A stretch of 64,000 nt of DNA from Haladaptatus caseinilyticus (GCF_026248685.1 NZ_CP111036.1:1736001-1800000), one strand, 5' to 3'. Numbered from the stretch's first letter, positions 26,913-36,886 are shown. Notes: a model not told the origin generated them from the sequence alone. Numbers and translations are program-made.

Positions 26913-27922
26913 TCGGATCGCCCCATGTACTCCTCGAAAGCGCCCCAGAACGGGTCTACCTCCGGATGTTCGATTCGATTGCCATCGACCGTCACGCCAT
27001 CCCCGTCGCGGACTTCACCGATATCAGCGGCAGGGATTTCGGCGGCGGAAAGCGCCGAAAGCACGACCTCGGCGTCTTCAGGCGCGACCGAAAGCAAAAG
27101 CGTTCCTTCGCTTATCGACTCCCACGGATCGATGTCGAAAAACTCGCAGGTTGGCAGTACACCCGGGAGAACGGGGACCGAGTTCCGGGAAACGTCGAGA
27201 TGGACGCCGCTGGCGTGAGCCATCTCGACCAGTGCACCGTGGACACCGCCCTCCGTCGCGTCGTGCATCGCGGTGACGGTGCCCGCGTCCGCCGCGACTA
27301 GCGCGTCCTCGACAGGACTCATATCGTAAAACCGTTCCTTGGCGTTCTCGACCGTCTCTTCGGATAGTTCCATCAGTTCCTCGAATTGGATGGAAAGCAG
27401 CCCCGTCGCTTCGACCGCCGGACCTTTGGTGATGAGGACGCGGTCACCGGGGCGCGCCCCGTCCGGCCGAACGATGTCATCGGGATTACCGACGGCCATG
27501 GCGTTTGCTCCGCCGACCATCGGATAGTTACACCCCGCATAGCGGGCGGTGTGGCCCGTGACGACGCTGACATCTAGTTTTTTGGCTTCGCGGTCGAACG
27601 TCGTCCAAATCGTTTCGAACTCCTCGTCCGTGATTTCGGGCGGCAGGTTGAAATCCACGGCGAGGTGGGTCGGCGAAAGCCCGCTGACCGCCACGTCGCT
27701 CATGACGATATGGAAGGCGAACCACGCCGCACGCTCGAACCCGAGCGAAGGCATGATAAAAATCGGGTCGGTCGCGGTTGCAACTGCTTCCCCGCCGACC
27801 TCGAACACGCCGAAGTCCACACCGTGCTGTGGCGAGAGCATTACGTCGTCGCGCTCCGCACCGAGATGCGGGTAAATGTACTCCTCGAAAAACGCCCTAT
27901 CTACTTTGCCGAGCTTGTCCAT
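26909..27922 (-). CDS. AIR synthase-related (PurM/HypE/ThiL superfamily) protein, copy 1
   Basis: 337 residues. PurM-fold features: HGVDFGVFEVGGEAVATATDP (metal/ATP Asp), AFHIVMSDVAVSGLSPTHLA, RYAGCNYPMVGGANAMAVG, PGDRVLITKGPAVEATGLL and MHDATEGGVHGALVEMA. These motifs resemble HypE/AIR-synthase-related proteins rather than true PurM. The ATGA overlap with thiDN suggests a role linked to thiamine, perhaps a thiamine-phosphate kinase-like reaction or AIR handling, but this is inference. A close paralog lies immediately upstream (27959-28969). Confidence 0.82.
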   Translation of the reverse strand: MDKLGKVDRAFFEEYIYPHLGAERDDVMLSPQHGVDFGVFEVGGEAVATATDPIFIMPSLGFERAAWFAFHIVMSDVAVSGLSPTHLAVDFNLPPEITDEEFETIWTTFDREAKKLDVSVVTGHTARYAGCNYPMVGGANAMAVGNPDDIVRPDGARPGDRVLITKGPAVEATGLLSIQFEELMELSEETVENAKERFYDMSPVEDALVAADAGTVTAMHDATEGGVHGALVEMAHASGVHLDVSRNSVPVLPGVLPTCEFFDIDPWESISEGTLLLSVAPEDAEVVLSALSAAEIPAADIGEVRDGDGVTVDGNRIEHPEVDPFWGAFEEYMGRSE

Positions 27923-28721
27923 ACGAAGGTATTATTACTAGGTGGTATTTAGTGGTGTTCAGTCCCGGTCTGCATACTCGGCAAACACCTGCCACGAGGG
28001 GTCTACATCGGGATGTTCGATTCGACTTCCATCGACGTAGACCCCATCGCCTTCACACACCGTACCCATTTCGGCCGCCGGAATCCCCACGTTTGCGAGC
28101 GCGCCGAGGATACGTTCTACGTCCTCGGGTGCGACCGAAAGGAGGAGTGTCCCCTCTGTCGTGGATTCCCACGGGTCGATGTCGAAGAACTCACACGCTT
28201 CCAACACACCCGGCAATATCGGCACGTCGTCGTGCGTCACATCGAACCGAACGGCCGCTGCCCGAGCCATCTCGACCAGTGCACCGTGAATCCCACACTC
28301 CGTCGCGTCGTGCATCGCGGTGACGGTGCCCGCGTCCGCCGCGACCAGCGCGTCCTCGACGGGACTCATGTCGTAAAACCGTTCCGTGGCTCGTTCGATG
28401 GTCTCCGATGGGAGGTCGATATGCTCCTCGAACAGCGTGACCAGAAAGCCCGCCGCTTCAACGCCCGGTCCCTTCGTGACGAGGATACGGTCGCCTGGTC
28501 GTGCTCCATCCGGTCGCACGAGATCGTCTTTTTTCCCGACTGCGAGCGTCGTCGCTCCGCCGACCCATGGATACTGACACCCCGCATAGCGGGCGGTGTG
28601 GCCCGTGACGACGCTGACGCCCAATTTTTTGGCTTCGCGATCGAACGTCCGCCAAACGGTGGCGAACTCCTCGTCCGTGATTTCGGGCGGCAGGTTGAAA
28701 TCCACGGCGAGGTGGGTCGGC
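27251..28721. repeat. Blocks of identical DNA between the two AIR-synthase-like copies
   Basis: Identical tracts: 27251-27298 with 28298-28345 (48 nt), 27531-27571 with 28578-28618 (41 nt) and 27617-27674 with 28664-28721 (58 nt), all at a constant offset of 1047 bp. Sequence between the tracts differs clearly, including at third codon positions. This patchwork is typical of gene conversion between tandem copies rather than uniform recent duplication. Confidence 0.8.
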
Positions 28722-28969
28722 CGAAGGCCACTCACCGCCACGTCGCTCATGACGACGTGGAAGGCGAACCACGCCGAACGTTCGAATCCGAGTTCCGGTA
28801 GAATCGAAAGCGGGTCGGTGGCGAGTGCGACGACGTGCTCACCGACGTCGATGACCCCGAAATCCACGCCGTGTTTCGGCCCGAGTAGTTCGTCCTCACG
28901 CTCCGCACCGAGGGAGGGATAGATATGTTCGTCGAAAAAATCCCGATCTATCTTTCCGAGCTCCGTCAT
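27959..28969 (-). CDS. AIR synthase-related (PurM/HypE/ThiL superfamily) protein, copy 2
   Basis: 336 residues from ATG 28969 (MTELGKIDRDFFDEHIYPSL); the extra eight codons of the longer frame are not needed. Colinear with copy 1: HGVDFGVIDVGEHVVALATDP, AFHVVMSDVAVSGLRPTHLA, RYAGCQYPWVGGATTLAVG, TKGPGVEAAGFLVTLFEEH and MHDATECGIHGALVEMA. One motif difference stands out: DATECG here against DATEGG in copy 1, at a glycine of the nucleotide-binding turn, so activity may differ. Only 36 bp separate it from copy 1; all three genes (copy 2, copy 1, thiDN) run the same way. Confidence 0.82.
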   Translation of the reverse strand: MTELGKIDRDFFDEHIYPSLGAEREDELLGPKHGVDFGVIDVGEHVVALATDPLSILPELGFERSAWFAFHVVMSDVAVSGLRPTHLAVDFNLPPEITDEEFATVWRTFDREAKKLGVSVVTGHTARYAGCQYPWVGGATTLAVGKKDDLVRPDGARPGDRILVTKGPGVEAAGFLVTLFEEHIDLPSETIERATERFYDMSPVEDALVAADAGTVTAMHDATECGIHGALVEMARAAAVRFDVTHDDVPILPGVLEACEFFDIDPWESTTEGTLLLSVAPEDVERILGALANVGIPAAEMGTVCEGDGVYVDGSRIEHPDVDPSWQVFAEYADRD

Positions 28970-29053
28970 ACCAGAGATATCTCCCGGTGGCACAAATCGG
29001 TGGTGGTTCGACGGGCCGGGAGTTATACATTATAGTACACCAATTCCGCCCAC

Positions 29054-29824
29054 ATGACGCGAATCGCAGTGACGGGTGCCGCTGGCAACGTCGGGAGGGA
29101 AACGCTCGCCGCTCTCGAAGAGTACGACGTAACCCCGATTACTCACAGTGAGCACGACGATCTCGATAGCGAAGTGTGCGACGTGACCGAAGCCGACGCA
29201 CTTTCCGAGATTCTCGCCGGTCACGACGTCGTCGTTCACCTCGCTGCGAATCCCTCCCCGGAGGCAGGTTGGCGAAGCACGGTGGACGTGAACATCGAGG
29301 GTACTCGCAACGTCTTCGAGGCCGCCCGTGAGCACGACATCGACCGCGTCGTCTTTGCCTCCTCGAATCACGCCGTCGGTATGTACAACGCGGACGACCC
29401 GTCGGAGACGGAAACGATGGTTACCGGGCGCGCCCACCCCGTCTATCCCGACGACCCGCCACGTCCGGACTCCTACTACGGTGTGAGCAAAGTGACGGGG
29501 GAAGCACTCGGAACCTACTTCGCCGATCGCCACGGTATCGAAGTCGTCAACCTCCGAATCGGGTGGCTCATCTCGGAGGACGAACTTCGAGACACACAAA
29601 CCGAGTCGGACGAACACGCCCGATTTTCGCGTGCGATGTGGCTCAGCCCCCGCGACTGTCGAAACGTGATGTACGCGGCCGCCACCGCTTTACTCCCCGA
29701 ACCGACCGTGACCGCCCACGCGACATCGCGGAACGACGACCGATTCCTTTCGCTCCTCGAAACCGAGCGAACACTCGGGTATCGCCCCCGTGACAACGCG
29801 AGCGAAGTGTTGGACGTTCAGTAG
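29054..29824 (+). CDS. NAD-dependent epimerase/dehydratase-family protein, Azf-like
   Basis: 256 residues, extended SDR: IAVTGAAGNVGRETLAAL (NAD turn), VVVHLAANPSPEAGWRSTVD, NIEGTRNVFEAAREHDIDRV, FASSNHAVGMY and the catalytic SYYGVSKVTGEALG (Tyr-x3-Lys). FASSNHAVG and a late RDCRN motif closely recall Azf, the NAD-dependent glucose-6-phosphate dehydrogenase of Haloferax volcanii, so a sugar or sugar-phosphate substrate is likely. The length (256) fits that group. TATA-like box GTTATACATTATAG precedes it (about 29021-29035). Divergent from the AIR-synthase pair. Confidence 0.8.
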   Translation: MTRIAVTGAAGNVGRETLAALEEYDVTPITHSEHDDLDSEVCDVTEADALSEILAGHDVVVHLAANPSPEAGWRSTVDVNIEGTRNVFEAAREHDIDRVVFASSNHAVGMYNADDPSETETMVTGRAHPVYPDDPPRPDSYYGVSKVTGEALGTYFADRHGIEVVNLRIGWLISEDELRDTQTESDEHARFSRAMWLSPRDCRNVMYAAATALLPEPTVTAHATSRNDDRFLSLLETERTLGYRPRDNASEVLDVQ

Positions 29825-30025
29825 AGACGCTTCGAAGTTGGGGTTTCATCAAATGAATCGATAGGTACTGAACCTGACCACTCAATTATTGCATAGTAGT
29901 TAACTATAAATATTGAAGTCTATACTTTGGATTCATGCCAGATAGTCACAGCCATGGTTTCGGTCGTCATACGACCTACACCCATTCCACAGCTTCACGA
30001 ATCGATTTCACGGTGGTGTCTCCGG

Positions 30026-31729
30026 ATGGCTAGCGCGACCGAAATCCTCCTTGCGGTTCTTCCACTCGTCGTCATCGCGTACCTGATGGTCGGTGAGTAC
30101 TGGCCAGCAACGCGCGCGATGCCGGTTGCTTGGGTCTCCGCCGTCGTCGTCGGCTTCTTCGGCTGGGAGATGACGCCGCGCTGGGTCGCCGCGGCGACCA
30201 TCAACGGCTTCATCACCGCGACGAACATCCTCTGGATCGTCTTCGGCGCGATTTTACTCCTGTACACGTTGAAACAGACCGGTGCGTTCGACACCATCAA
30301 CGCGGGCTTCACCTCCATCAGCGAAGATAGATGCGTCCAAGTGGTGTTGCTCGTCTTCTTGTTGGGGTCGTTCATCGAAGCTGCGGCCGGATTCGGCACG
30401 CCCGCGGCGGTCGTCGGACCCCTTCTCGTCGGTCTCGGATTTCCGCCGCTCGCGGCCGTCGTGGTTGCCCTCACCGGAAACCTGATGGCCATTACCTTCG
30501 GCGCAGTCGGAACGCCACTTATCATCGGCCTTCAGGACGTGTTCGCCACTTCGGACGTTGCGACGCCCGCCGGAACGACCGTTCCGGAGTGGGTCGCTCA
30601 AATCGGCGTCTGGGCGGCGACGTTTCACGTCACCGTCGGCCTCTTGCTTCCGTTCATTGGTGTCGCAATGATGACTCGGTTCTTCGGCGAGGAGCGATCC
30701 ATCAAACCTGCGCTCGAAGTGCTTCCGCTCACGCTGTTCGCCTGGTTTACCTTCGCCGTTCCGTACTGGATCACTGCCTACTTCATCGGGCCGGTGTTTC
30801 CCGGTCTCATCGGCGCGATGTCAGGGATGGTGTTCACCGTCGCCGCGCTCAAAGCCGGCTTCTTCCACCCAGACGAGGAGTGGGATTTCGGCCCCCAGGA
30901 GACGTGGCCGAACCACTGGGTCGGCGACATCGAGCCGGGTGAAACGACCACGCAAGACGGTACCATCGCCGCCGACGGTGGTGTCGTCACCAAGCAGATG
31001 CCCCTCTGGAAGGCGTGGACGCCGTACGCGATGTTGGCGGCGGTGCTCGTCCTTACGCGAGTCTGGTCGCCGCTGACCGATTTCCTGACTCATACGCTCG
31101 TACTCGTGTGGTCCGACATCCTCGGAACGGGCCTCGAAAACGATTTCCCGCTGTTGTACCTTCCCGGCGCGGTGTTCGTCTTCGTCCACCTCCTGACGAT
31201 ACCGCTTCAGGATATGAACGGCCGCGAAATCAAAGCCGCGTGGGTCGAAACGGCGGAGAAGGTCATGCCAGCAGTCGTCGCACTGCTGTTCGCAGTCGCG
31301 ACCGTCCAAATCATGATTCAATCGGGGAAGGCGGCCGGCATCGACAGCATGCTCGCCGTTCTCTCGGACGCGACTGCGAACTTCGCCGGGGGCGTGTATC
31401 CGTTCTTCGCGGCGCTCGTCGGCGCGTTTGGTGCCTTCCTCGCAGGGTCGAACACGGTCAGCGACATCCTGTTCGGGACGTTCCAGTACAACGTCGCGGA
31501 AAACCTCGGCGTCTCCCGGACGATTCTCGTCGGATCTCAGGCCGTCGGCGGTGCTATCGGCAACCTCATCGCGATCCACAACGTCGTCGCGGCGCTCGCC
31601 GTAGTGGGTCTCGTGGGAGAGGAGGGGCGGGTCATCCGTCTCGAACTCATTCCGTTGGCCTACTACGCCGTCGCGACCGGGACGCTGACGATGCTGTTCG
31701 TCTACGTGATATTCCCGAACGTTTTCTGA
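30026..31729 (+). CDS. L-lactate permease (LctP family)
   Basis: 567 residues from ATG 30026; the frame upstream (to 29927) looks non-coding. About 13 hydrophobic helices. Family signatures: ILWIVFGAILLLYTLKQTGAF, GSFIEAAAGFGTPAAVVGPL, GNLMAITFGAVGTPLIIGLQ and, near the end, GAFLAGSNTVSDILFG and QAVGGAIGNLIAIHNVVAA. The family imports lactate and related hydroxyacids with protons or sodium. A hydrophilic loop of about 45 residues after residue 290 is typical. Promoter-like ACTATAAATATT lies at 29903-29914, giving a leader of about 90 nt. Confidence 0.92.
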   Translation: MASATEILLAVLPLVVIAYLMVGEYWPATRAMPVAWVSAVVVGFFGWEMTPRWVAAATINGFITATNILWIVFGAILLLYTLKQTGAFDTINAGFTSISEDRCVQVVLLVFLLGSFIEAAAGFGTPAAVVGPLLVGLGFPPLAAVVVALTGNLMAITFGAVGTPLIIGLQDVFATSDVATPAGTTVPEWVAQIGVWAATFHVTVGLLLPFIGVAMMTRFFGEERSIKPALEVLPLTLFAWFTFAVPYWITAYFIGPVFPGLIGAMSGMVFTVAALKAGFFHPDEEWDFGPQETWPNHWVGDIEPGETTTQDGTIAADGGVVTKQMPLWKAWTPYAMLAAVLVLTRVWSPLTDFLTHTLVLVWSDILGTGLENDFPLLYLPGAVFVFVHLLTIPLQDMNGREIKAAWVETAEKVMPAVVALLFAVATVQIMIQSGKAAGIDSMLAVLSDATANFAGGVYPFFAALVGAFGAFLAGSNTVSDILFGTFQYNVAENLGVSRTILVGSQAVGGAIGNLIAIHNVVAALAVVGLVGEEGRVIRLELIPLAYYAVATGTLTMLFVYVIFPNVF

Positions 31730-31787
31730 AGGGACGTTTCCTCTCACGAACCTTTTTATCGGATAACGGGCCCACTCCGAGCCACCC

Positions 31788-32309
31788 GTGGGACACCGAG
31801 CATTTGTCGCCTACGAGCGACCCGACGGCCGTTACGACCGCCACTACGCACATTGGGGAGCGACGTCGCTTTCGCTCCGCCACAAAATCACGCCCGAAAC
31901 GCCTTTCGGTGGTGATTCGAGGAGTTCCCGCGGTGGTTCGACGAACCGATGGATACCCGCCATCGAGCCAACCCCCGAAGCAACAGCATTGTCGTGCAAG
32001 GGCGCGGCGTCGTTCGATTATCAGCAGATCGAAGCGTTCTACGTCGTCTCGCTGACGTGGGTCGTGACTGTTTATCTTCCGCTCTGGTTCGGCACTCCCG
32101 CGAATACGGCACCGGATTCGGGGGCGCTCGTTGCGGTCTCCGACGACCACGACGCTGCACACGTCCGACAGTGGTATCGGGCGACGCGAGCGGTCGTTTG
32201 GGATATGGTTCGTCGCGGAGTGCTTTCCGAGCACTCCGCGACGAACTACCTCGCTGCCCGTCTTGTCGAATGGGGGGGTGACCGTCGGGAGGTGATTTCG
32301 ATGTCGTGA
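31788..32309 (+). CDS. Haloarchaeal conserved protein (DUF6735-like)
   Basis: 173 residues from GTG 31788. A TTTTTATC box (31753-31760) lies about 26 bp upstream, so a leaderless transcript starting at the GTG is likely. The N-terminus GHRAFVAYERPDGRYDRHYA followed by HWGATSL is the hallmark of a haloarchaea-only family (I recall DUF6735). A central segment FDYQQIEAFYVVSLTWVVTVYL and a late RQWYRATRAVVWDMVRRGVL helix are visible. Function unknown; probably cytosolic. Confidence 0.68.
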   Translation: MGHRAFVAYERPDGRYDRHYAHWGATSLSLRHKITPETPFGGDSRSSRGGSTNRWIPAIEPTPEATALSCKGAASFDYQQIEAFYVVSLTWVVTVYLPLWFGTPANTAPDSGALVAVSDDHDAAHVRQWYRATRAVVWDMVRRGVLSEHSATNYLAARLVEWGGDRREVISMS

Positions 32310-32333
32310 CCGTTTCGATACGCCGATGACGGT

Positions 32334-32368
32334 CGGTTTTTATCCGACCGCCATCTATCGTCCACCAG
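32334..32368 (+). promoter_or_regulatory. Leaderless promoter of nucS
   Basis: The box TTTTTATCC (32337-32345) is 24 bp before GTG 32368. The same TTTTTATC box is placed similarly ahead of the gene at 31788. This spacing favours the GTG as the true start of nucS rather than the ATG at 32326, which lies upstream of the box. Confidence 0.55.
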
Positions 32369-33099
32369 TGACAATCGAGGGCAGCGGCGAACCGACCACG
32401 ACACTGATGCCGACCCACGGTGAGGCACTGACACAGGTCGAAGCGGCAATCGAACGAGGCGACCTCCTTACCCTGTTCGGACGCTGTACCGTCGAGTACG
32501 ACGGCCGTGCGGAGAGCTACCTCGGTCCCGGCGACCGACTGGTCGTGCTCAAACCCGACGGCACCGCACTCGTCCACACCGAAGAGGGACAAAAACCCGT
32601 CAACTGGCAACCACCAGGTGGGTCGTTCGACGCCGAACTGAACGACGAGCGACTGCTCGTCGAAAGCAGACGACCGAACCCGGATGAAACGCTCGCGGTC
32701 CACTTCGAACGCATCGTCCAACTCTCGGCGTTCGACGTGACCGACGCGAAGGAAATATCGCTCGCTGGAAGCGAAGAGGACCTCCGCCAGCGAATCCTGA
32801 ACGACCCGGACCTCGTGGAAAAGGGGTTCACGCCGTTAGCGACCGAGCGCCAGACCACCGCTGGTGCCATCGATATCTACGGAAAGGACGCGGGAGGAAC
32901 GACGATGGTCGTCGAACTCAAGCGTCGGCGTGTCGGTCCGGACGCGGTCGGTCAACTCCGGCGGTACATCGACGCGCTTCGGCGCGACCTTCACGCCGGA
33001 GCGGAAGTCAGGGGGGTGCTGGTAGCCCCATCGGTTACGGAACGCGCTCGCAATATGCTGGCTGAGAGCGGGTTGGAGTTCGTCTCGCTCGAACCCTAA
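32368..33099 (+). CDS. nucS: Endonuclease NucS (EndoMS), mismatch/flap-specific nuclease
   Basis: 243 residues from GTG 32368. The N-terminal DNA-binding half has [37 protein letters not shown] and PVNWQPPGG. The C-terminal RecB-like nuclease shows [20 protein letters not shown] (GxID, ExK) and [15 protein letters not shown] (QxxxY). NucS/EndoMS cuts both strands at mismatches in Thermococcales and acts in mutation avoidance in mycobacteria; in archaea it also binds PCNA through a C-terminal PIP-like tail, here ending LEFVSLEP. Its end overlaps the end of mutS1a by 4 bp, putting two mismatch-repair systems tail to tail. Confidence 0.93.
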   Translation: MTIEGSGEPTTTLMPTHGEALTQVEAAIERGDLLTLFGRCTVEYDGRAESYLGPGDRLVVLKPDGTALVHTEEGQKPVNWQPPGGSFDAELNDERLLVESRRPNPDETLAVHFERIVQLSAFDVTDAKEISLAGSEEDLRQRILNDPDLVEKGFTPLATERQTTAGAIDIYGKDAGGTTMVVELKRRRVGPDAVGQLRRYIDALRRDLHAGAEVRGVLVAPSVTERARNMLAESGLEFVSLEP

Positions 33100-35678
33100 T
33101 CCAACTGCCCTTTCAGTCTGTCGAGCAGTTGTAGCGCCTCCAGTGGCGTCGTATCCGCGATGTTCGTCCGTTTTAGTTCCGCGAGGATGTCCGCGGTGCC
33201 ACTCGACGTGGATTCTAGCTCCTCGTTTTCGTCGATCAGTTCCTTCGACCGGGAGATAACCGATTTCGGAACGCCCGCGACCTGCGCGACTTCGATGCCG
33301 TAGGATGTCATCGTCGCGCCCGGCGAGATGTCGTGCTCGAACACGACTTCGCCGTGATTTTCGGTCGCGCCGAAGTGGAGATTGGTGGCGTTCGACAGTT
33401 CGTTCGCGACGGCAGTGAGGTCGTGGTGGTGTGTGGCGAAAAGCGTCTTCGCGCCGATTTCGTCGTGGATGTGTTCCGTCACCGACCGTGCGATAGCGAA
33501 CCCGTCGGTCGTACTGGTGCCGCGTCCCACTTCGTCCAGCAGGATGAGCGATTTCTCGGTCGCGTTTTGCAGAATGTCCGCGACTTCCGTCATTTCGACC
33601 ATGAAGGTAGAACGCCCGCCCGCGATGTCGTCGCTCGCACCGACTCGAGTGAAGATTCGGTCAACCAGTTCGACCTCCGCTCCGTCCGCGGGAACGAAAC
33701 TGCCGACCTGTGCGAGGAGGGTAATCAGCGCGACTTGGCGCATGTACGTCGATTTCCCCGACATGTTCGGCCCGGTGATGACTGCGAGCGTGTCCCGGTC
33801 GAGATTCGTATCGTTCGGGACGAACGAGCTTTCGGTCCGCTCGACGACCGGGTGGCGACCGTTTCGAATCTCGATCCCATCGTTCCCGATTTCGGGACGG
33901 GAGTACCCGTGCTTCGCTGCGACTTCCGCAAGCGAGACGAGCACGTCCAGTTCGGCCAGCGTGTCGGCAAGCGACTGCACTCGCTCCGATTCCTCGGCAA
34001 TCGTCGCGCGTACGTCGCGGAACAAGTCGTATTCCAAGTCGTCGGCGCGTCCTTCCGCGCGGACGATTTCGTCCTCGCGTTCCTTGAGTTCCGGCGTGTA
34101 GAACCGCTCCGAGTTCTTCAGTGTCTGTCGGCGGTTGTAATCATCCGGCACGTCGTCGAGGTTCGGGTTCGTCACCTCGATGTAGTAGCCGTGCACCTGA
34201 TTGAAGCCGACTTTGAGCGACCCGATGCCGGTTCGTTCGCGCTCGCTCGCTTCGAGGTCGTCTATCCACGCCTTCCCCGAACGCTCGGTTTCTCGGAGTT
34301 CGTCGAGTTCGTCGTCGTACCCCGATTTGATGACGCCACCTTCGGTGATTTCGATGGGGGGCTCCTCGGCAATCGCGCGACCGATATGATCGCGCACGTC
34401 GGCCATTTCGTCCAGGTTTCCGTGCAGCGTCCGGAGTTTGTCCGACTCTACGTCCGCCATCGCGTCGGCCACTTCCGGCACCACGTCCAGCGTGGATTTC
34501 AGCGAGCGTAGGTCGCGGGCGTTGGCACGCCCACGAGCGACTCGGGAGATGAGCCGTTCGATATCGTACACGTTTCGCAGAAGTTCGTGAACCTCCTCGC
34601 GCTGTTGTACTCGGGTCGTCAATTCTTCGACCGCGTCGAGTCGCTCCTCGATTCTCTCTCGCTCTAGCAACGGTCTGCGAATCCAATCCTTCAATCGCCT
34701 GCTACCGAGCGCGCACGCAGTTTCGTCCAGAATGCCGACGAGCGTCGCGTCGTCCTGTCCGTGGACGGCCCGCGATTCGAACAGTTCGAGGCTCGAAAGC
34801 GCGACGGCATCCACGAGCATGTACGAACGCGGATCGTATCTGGTGAGGTGATTCAGGTAGTCGAGATGGCCGGGTTCGGTTTCCTCTCCGCCGTCTTCGC
34901 TTGCATACTCTCCGCCCCGGACGTACTCGGCGTAGGCGAGGAGTCCGCCACAGGCCCGAATCTCGGCGTCGGTAGCGAGCAGTCGCTCCGGCGGGCCGAA
35001 GTATTCCGCAACGAGGCTGCTCGCATTTTCGATGTCGAAGGCCGATTCTTCGTATCCCGTGACCATACAGTCGGTGTCGAACGGTGTTTCGGGTGTCTCG
35101 GGGGCGACGACCGCCTCTGCAGGTGCGAACCGGCCGATCTCGTCCCGAACATCGCTCTCGGTTTCGACCGTCGTCGCGTAGAAGTCGCCCGTCGAAACGT
35201 CGAGAACGGCCACCCCGTAGTCGCCGTTACCGTGCTCGCCGCCGCTGGTGAGACATGCAACGAAATTGTTGTCGTCGGTGTGGAGCAGTTCGTCTTCCGT
35301 CAGCGTTCCCGGCGTTACGACTCGCGTAACTGCTCGTTCGACGACGCCGGACGCATCCGCCGGATCTTGCACTTGGTCGGCGACGGCGACACGATATCCG
35401 GCGTCGAGAAGCGTCTCGATATACGACTCGGCGTTGTCGATTGGAATTCCCGACATCGGATACGTTCCCGTGCTGTCCTCACGTTGTGTGAGGGTTATCT
35501 CCAGTATACGGGCGGTTCGTTCGGCAGCCTCGCAAAACGTCTCGTAGAAATCGCCCACCTGAAACAGCACCAACGAGTCCTCGTACTGCCGACACAGTTC
35601 GAAGTACTGACGCATCATCGGCGTCAGTTCCTCGCTGTGTTCGGCCATCTTCTCCGGTGGCCCCAGCGCCGAATCCAT
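33096..35678 (-). CDS. mutS: DNA mismatch recognition protein MutS (MutS1a)
   Basis: 860 residues. Mismatch-recognition wedge in [20 protein letters not shown] (about residue 45), typical start [20 protein letters not shown], core clamp, and ATPase [51 protein letters not shown] and [12 protein letters not shown]. Length fits the bacterial-type MutS family. The C-terminal helix ([17 protein letters not shown]) is the classic tail. Together with MutL and MutS1b it makes a complete bacterial-type mismatch repair set in this window. The GKST-to-GSFVPAD DNA is very similar to that of mutS1b (for example 33690-33770 against 20880-20960). Confidence 0.95.
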   Translation of the reverse strand: MDSALGPPEKMAEHSEELTPMMRQYFELCRQYEDSLVLFQVGDFYETFCEAAERTARILEITLTQREDSTGTYPMSGIPIDNAESYIETLLDAGYRVAVADQVQDPADASGVVERAVTRVVTPGTLTEDELLHTDDNNFVACLTSGGEHGNGDYGVAVLDVSTGDFYATTVETESDVRDEIGRFAPAEAVVAPETPETPFDTDCMVTGYEESAFDIENASSLVAEYFGPPERLLATDAEIRACGGLLAYAEYVRGGEYASEDGGEETEPGHLDYLNHLTRYDPRSYMLVDAVALSSLELFESRAVHGQDDATLVGILDETACALGSRRLKDWIRRPLLERERIEERLDAVEELTTRVQQREEVHELLRNVYDIERLISRVARGRANARDLRSLKSTLDVVPEVADAMADVESDKLRTLHGNLDEMADVRDHIGRAIAEEPPIEITEGGVIKSGYDDELDELRETERSGKAWIDDLEASERERTGIGSLKVGFNQVHGYYIEVTNPNLDDVPDDYNRRQTLKNSERFYTPELKEREDEIVRAEGRADDLEYDLFRDVRATIAEESERVQSLADTLAELDVLVSLAEVAAKHGYSRPEIGNDGIEIRNGRHPVVERTESSFVPNDTNLDRDTLAVITGPNMSGKSTYMRQVALITLLAQVGSFVPADGAEVELVDRIFTRVGASDDIAGGRSTFMVEMTEVADILQNATEKSLILLDEVGRGTSTTDGFAIARSVTEHIHDEIGAKTLFATHHHDLTAVANELSNATNLHFGATENHGEVVFEHDISPGATMTSYGIEVAQVAGVPKSVISRSKELIDENEELESTSSGTADILAELKRTNIADTTPLEALQLLDRLKGQLD

Positions 35679-35794
35679 GCGAGAAACCCAGTGCTTGCAT
35701 GCAAATAAGCCTCCGGAATCGTCCGGCCATTTCCACGAAAAACCGGTTTCAGTAGAACTAAGTAGAGCCGAAAACTCGAAAATGAAGGTTACCG

Positions 35795-36865
35795 ATGGAC
35801 ATCAGGACTGGTCTTTCGTACGGCGACGTGCTTTTGCTTCCACAACGCTCCCCGGTCGATAGCCGGAGTAACGTTTCCCTTTCCACGAATCTCACTCCCG
35901 ATCTCGAACTCGATGCACCGCTGCTGAGCGCGGCCATGGACACCGTCACGGAAACGGAGTCCGCCATCGCGCTGTCCGAAATGGGTGGTCTCGGAACGCT
36001 CCACCGGTTCATGAGCATCGAGGAACAGGCGGAGATGGTTCGCTCGGTCAAGGACGCTGGCGAACTCGTCGCCGCCGCTGTCGGCATCAACGAGGAGTTC
36101 GAGGCGCGCGTCGAAGCCACGCTCGAAGCGGGCGTGGACTGTATCATGGTCGACGTCGCCCACGGCCACATGGAACGCTGTCTCGATGCCGTCTCGCGCA
36201 TCGACGGCGAGTTCCCCGACGCGGAACTCGTCGCGGGCAACGTCGTCACTCCGGAGGCGGTTTCCGACCTCTATTCTGCGGGTGCGGACGGCGTGAAGGT
36301 CGGCGTTGGCCCCGGTTCCCACTGCACGACCCGGGAGGTCACCGGCGCTGGGTCCCCGCAGTTGACCGCGGTCGATGACTGTGCGGAGCAAGCCCACGAA
36401 CTCGGCATTCACATCGTCGCGGACGGCGGTATTCGAACCTCCGGTGACGCAGTGAAGGCGCTGATGGCGGGTGCCGACACCGTGATGCTGGGCAGTTTCT
36501 TCGCCGGAACCGAGGAAGCACCTGGTGAGACGGTGACCGTCGATGGCCGGAAGTTCAAACGTTCTCGCGGGATGGCGTCCACCGCGGCGAACGAAAACCG
36601 CACCGACAAGGACCTCACGCCGGATGCGGACGAGGGTATCGCGGGCCTGACAGAGTACAAAGGATCGCTCGCGAGCGAAGTCGAACCGTTCCTCGCCGGA
36701 ATCCGCTCCGGGTTGAGTTACTGTGGCGGTCACGACATCGAAGCGGCCCGCGAGAACGCCGAGTTCATTCAGGTTGCCCCGAGCGCACGTGAGCGCGAAG
36801 GCGCTCACTCGGTGTTCGCGGATGTGGAACCCGAGACCGAAAAAGAGCTGGCACCGTTGCAATAG
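35795..36865 (+). CDS. IMP dehydrogenase/GMP reductase-family protein without CBS domains
   Basis: 356 residues. The TIM barrel is clear: [52 protein letters not shown] with the active-site Cys, [20 protein letters not shown] and [16 protein letters not shown]. The roughly 120-residue CBS pair of most IMP dehydrogenases is missing, and the flap that usually carries the Arg-Tyr pair reads [15 protein letters not shown]. It may be a GMP reductase or an atypical IMP dehydrogenase; both use an NAD(P)-linked Cys intermediate at C2 of the purine. Haloarchaeal genomes usually carry a second, longer guaB, so I give no symbol. Confidence 0.8.
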   Translation: MDIRTGLSYGDVLLLPQRSPVDSRSNVSLSTNLTPDLELDAPLLSAAMDTVTETESAIALSEMGGLGTLHRFMSIEEQAEMVRSVKDAGELVAAAVGINEEFEARVEATLEAGVDCIMVDVAHGHMERCLDAVSRIDGEFPDAELVAGNVVTPEAVSDLYSAGADGVKVGVGPGSHCTTREVTGAGSPQLTAVDDCAEQAHELGIHIVADGGIRTSGDAVKALMAGADTVMLGSFFAGTEEAPGETVTVDGRKFKRSRGMASTAANENRTDKDLTPDADEGIAGLTEYKGSLASEVEPFLAGIRSGLSYCGGHDIEAARENAEFIQVAPSAREREGAHSVFADVEPETEKELAPLQ

Positions 36866-36886
36866 CGAAATGCGCTTTTTCTCGAC

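Noticed and set aside
20880-33770. Similarity of mutS1a and mutS1b DNA around Walker A as a mobile repeat
   Set aside because: It is coding similarity between paralogs confined to the ATPase core; no terminal repeats or transposase.
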